Source of the DNA: Sepiola atlantica
Lineage: Eukaryota; Mollusca; Cephalopoda; Sepiida; Sepiolidae
Direction of reading: 5' to 3'
Assembly: GCA_963556195.1 (NCBI GenBank)
Contig: OY744523.1
Location: 73,387,288-73,451,287, forward strand
Length of the DNA: 64,000 bases
The position numbers and the translations under genes were made by a program. The notes beneath the pieces are model-generated. The model saw only the letters and a list, made by a program, of their open reading frames with translations. It was not told the origin of the DNA and ran no database searches. Positions 61,564 through 64,000 of this stretch are shown here, piece after piece (the stretch's first letter is position 1; each line of letters starts with the position of its first letter).

Positions 61564-62440
61564 GTCCTAGTCAAGAAACAAGGTCATGCACTGGATGTCT
61601 CTGGTGAGTTCCTGTTAAATGCACTCTGGGTCGGCAAGAAACTTCATTCAGCTGACTTTGTGAATTCACCGATTTGTGAACGATGTGGTGACAAAGACGA
61701 GACTGTGAGTCGCACCTTCTTTCATTGCCACATCATTGTGACACTGATTAAGTTTGTTGCAGATTTCATGGTTCGCATACTGAACATGACATCTTTCGAC
61801 CTGGAATCTATTAATGTATGTATCAATTCAGCTCCGACAACAGATAAGCAAAAACGTTTTGTTTCTGAGCTTACTAGCCGTTATGAGAGGCGTGATATAG
61901 ACAACACGTATGAAAGTAGTCTAGGCAAGTGAGACCTTTACCTCTCTCGTCCTTATTCGAATTTTCAAATATAATTGAAATACATTAGGTGAAACTCTCT
62001 TCGCCAGAATTTTGTGAAAGGTGGGTGAGAGTTGTACGGCTGTGTCGAGTGATAGGAGCTAGGCTGAAGTAGTATTTGGACGTACCTTAGGTAGAGAATT
62101 TTGTGTTACAGAAACGAACGTTAATTATGACCTGTTTAGGACAAGTCTAGGTGACCTGTTATTGATTAATTTTAGTTCAAAACTTAGCTAGTGTATGAAT
62201 GATTTCTTCCCCAAACTTAAGGTGTTAATTCTCCAATCCTGTCCCCAATTAGATGACAGATTGTTTGATTTGCCAGAGATGCAGGTCACTCTTCAAAATT
62301 TTCGAAGGAGGTGTAAGTTAATAAAGCGTTGGGGCCTGCATCACCTTTATTTTCGATTTTCAACTGGCAAATCTGTGTATCTGCCATCATTTAGAAATGG
62401 GCGGGGGTCTTTTTACTATATTGGGTTATTTTTCATTGTA
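61564..62440 (+). pseudogene. APE-type LINE 3' end, second copy of the left-edge family
   Basis: Encodes the C-terminal part, GEFLLNALWVGKKLHSADFV, followed by a zinc motif CERCGDKDETVSRTFFHC (CX2C...HX3-4C type). The frame then runs open to 61932. Beyond it the sequence follows 740-1130 closely, including GGGGCCTGCATCACCTTT (about 62331) and GGGGGTCTTTTTACTA. 5' truncated at the telomere-type repeat. Confidence 0.8.
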
Positions 62441-63317
62441 TATATTTTTTATATTTATTTTTGTACATAAAATTTTCATCACCCCAAAATACTCCATTGC
62501 ATATTATACACATATGGGTCTTAAGTAAGTTTTTCATGGCATGAATTCTTTTGGTGATTAGTGGAGAAGGATGTATAGTATAAATGTGGTATTTTGGTGA
62601 ATGATGGTTGTGAATGAAACTAGCTAAGTTAGAATAGTTAGCAATTGTTAGTGAAGACCAACCTTTTGGTCTTGGACCGCATTTTGTTAATGCTTATTCA
62701 TTAATAAATAAATATTAGATCCAGGCCGGCAGACATTTGAAGAGGACCACAACGTATGCTCACAACTCCCCCCCCCCCTTTGGTTAGGGGGAGGCGAAAA
62801 AAGGAACACTTCAAACGAACATACATCTTTCTAATCTCGCACGCACACACACACACACACACACACATACACACACACACACTAACGAGAGTCAGATGAA
62901 CTGAAACGAATTGCTACCCACTCACACACACACTAACACAATAAAGGTAGGCCACACATACACAATGCCACTGTCTGTTACTAACATACACGTATCACTC
63001 ACACACGCATATTCATTATTGACATACAAATTTCTAGCTTATTCACTGAAAAAACACGAGTTTGCATAAACTTTCCTAAATTAACATTTTTTTGACTAAA
63101 AATGACTTTTATATTCATGTAAAATTATAGTCATATAAATGTTTTGTCATTTAATCATGTTTTCTTTGATTTTTCATTCACAAAACTCTGTCCATGTGTT
63201 AAGTTAGCAATATTTAATTCATTTCCATTTCAATACACACTGTTTATATACCCATTCCTTCCTTCGCCATTTATAACCACATTTTATCACTTATATTAAT
63301 TATCGCCGTGGTTCTTG
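62441..63317. other. No recognised gene
   Basis: Contains (CA)n at 62846-62881 and scattered CA-rich stretches to 63010. No coding seen. Confidence 0.5.
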
Positions 63318-64000
63318 GTAAATGCAACTAAAACAAAGCTCCTTTCCTTCAACAACTACAAGAACCCTTTTCAAACACTGATTACCATGGATAATAACAT
63401 GTTACCTGAGAGTCCAACATTCAAACTCCTCGGCCTAACATTCACAAGTAACATGAGTTGGAACAAATGCATATAAGACATTGCCAGGGCTGCTGCAAGG
63501 AAAGTAGGCTCCCTCTAACGTGCTAGAAAACTTCTCACAACGACTAGTATCCTATATCTCTCACTACAAGGCCACCATCCGCCTATGTATGGAGTATTGT
63601 TGTCACATCTGGGCTGGTGCCCCAACCACTAGTCTCTCCCTCTTAGACAGGGTTCAAAAAATAGGTCCCTCACTATTCATTAAGCTCCAGCCTCTGTCTC
63701 ATCGCCGCAATGTTGCATCCCTGTGCTTGTTTTACAAGTACTTCAATGGAATGTGCACAGATGAACTTGCTGCTCTGGTGCCCCCTCGACGTAAATACAT
63801 CCGACCAACTCGACAATCAGTTAAATCCCATCTATTCACTGTGGAGGTCATGAGATGCTGGAAAGCTGTCTACTCCAATAGCTTCTTTTCTCGAGCTGCC
63901 AGCCCTTGGAATTCCCTCCCTGCTCCCTGTTTCATTGACTGTACCGACATGCAGAGTTTTAAATGTAATGTAAACAAACATGTCGGCGAAAAACGCCTCT
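63318..64000 (+). pseudogene. L2/CR1-like LINE reverse transcriptase C-terminal half, runs off window
   Basis: Starts with a degenerate ATKTKLLSF block. TFKLLGLTFTSNMSW and DIARAAARKVGSL follow, with two in-frame stops. After a frameshift near 63565 come TIRLCMEYCCHIWAGAPT, LQPLSHRRNVASLCLFYKYF, SNSFFSRAASPWNSLPAPCF and FKCNVNKHV. These are the thumb/C-terminal blocks of L2-type RT. Same family as 23375-23601 and 22945-23240. Confidence 0.85.

Overview
The window is eukaryotic, AT-rich, almost gene-free DNA packed with transposon remains and tandem repeats. There are no prokaryote-style gene clusters. The mix of APE-type LINEs (L2/CR1-like and a second family), an RLE-type R4/Dong-like LINE, Penelope-like pieces, Ty3/gypsy elements, a Merlin (IS1016/ISXO2-type) DNA transposon and a hAT relic, together with long TA, CT, GAT and ATT microsatellites, suggests a marine invertebrate with a bloated genome. 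A mollusc such as a cephalopod is my best guess, but this is inference from repeat content and not proof.

The one feature I read as a real cellular gene is a 176-bp internal exon on the minus strand (5084-5259). It encodes the N-terminal part of arsenite methyltransferase (AS3MT) and has a clean acceptor and donor. The rest of that gene is not recognised here; upstream exons would lie at higher coordinates, so much of the window may be intron or flank.

Layout. 1-1200: decayed 3' half of an APE-type LINE. 1219-1869: Merlin relic with about 59-bp inverted ends. 4767-4853: an 85-bp terminal motif that recurs at 53.27 and 58.38 kb. 5084-5259: AS3MT exon. 5616-9617: complete but broken gypsy element with both LTRs and a TAACC target duplication, nested in an L2-like LINE 3' end (5379-5615 plus 9618-9690). 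10.0-10.3 kb: one copy of a GC-rich dispersed family. 10.99-20.42 kb: a ~63.7-bp satellite, about 148 copies, with higher-order repeats. 21.1-24.4 kb: TA-flanked MITE-like element, hAT relic, two L2-like LINE ends. 25-26.7 kb: purine-rich degenerate tandem repeat. 27.0-27.6 kb: four ~155-bp repeats. 32.4-33.6 kb: tail-to-tail dispersed repeats.

33.7-36.8 kb: three minus-strand RLE-LINE copies, each bordered by trinucleotide repeats. 37.6-37.85 kb: a hammerhead-like motif and a perfect inverted repeat. 38.2-39.2 kb: an unexplained cluster of short near-perfect hairpins. 41.46-43.27 kb: two copies of the GC-rich family with a 35-bp minisatellite between them. 43.6-45.3 kb: degenerate tandem repeats. 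46.9-47.5 kb: 166-bp repeats. 47.78-48.47 kb: fragment of an unidentified protein family ending in a zinc knuckle. 49.67-50.15 kb: 38/39-bp minisatellite. 50.53-52.41 kb: truncated second gypsy element with a well-preserved integrase. 53.34-58.07 kb: a 21-bp minisatellite of over 200 copies bounded by inverted copies of the 4.77-kb motif. 59.9-61.1 kb: Penelope-like C-terminus and an antisense L2-like endonuclease. 61.5-62.4 kb: second copy of the LINE family seen at the left edge. 63.3-64.0 kb: L2-like reverse transcriptase running off the window.

The long open frames at 41.8-43.3, 49.8-50.05 and 53.3-58 kb are products of tandem repeats and not genes. The window works as a nested record of insertions around one host exon.
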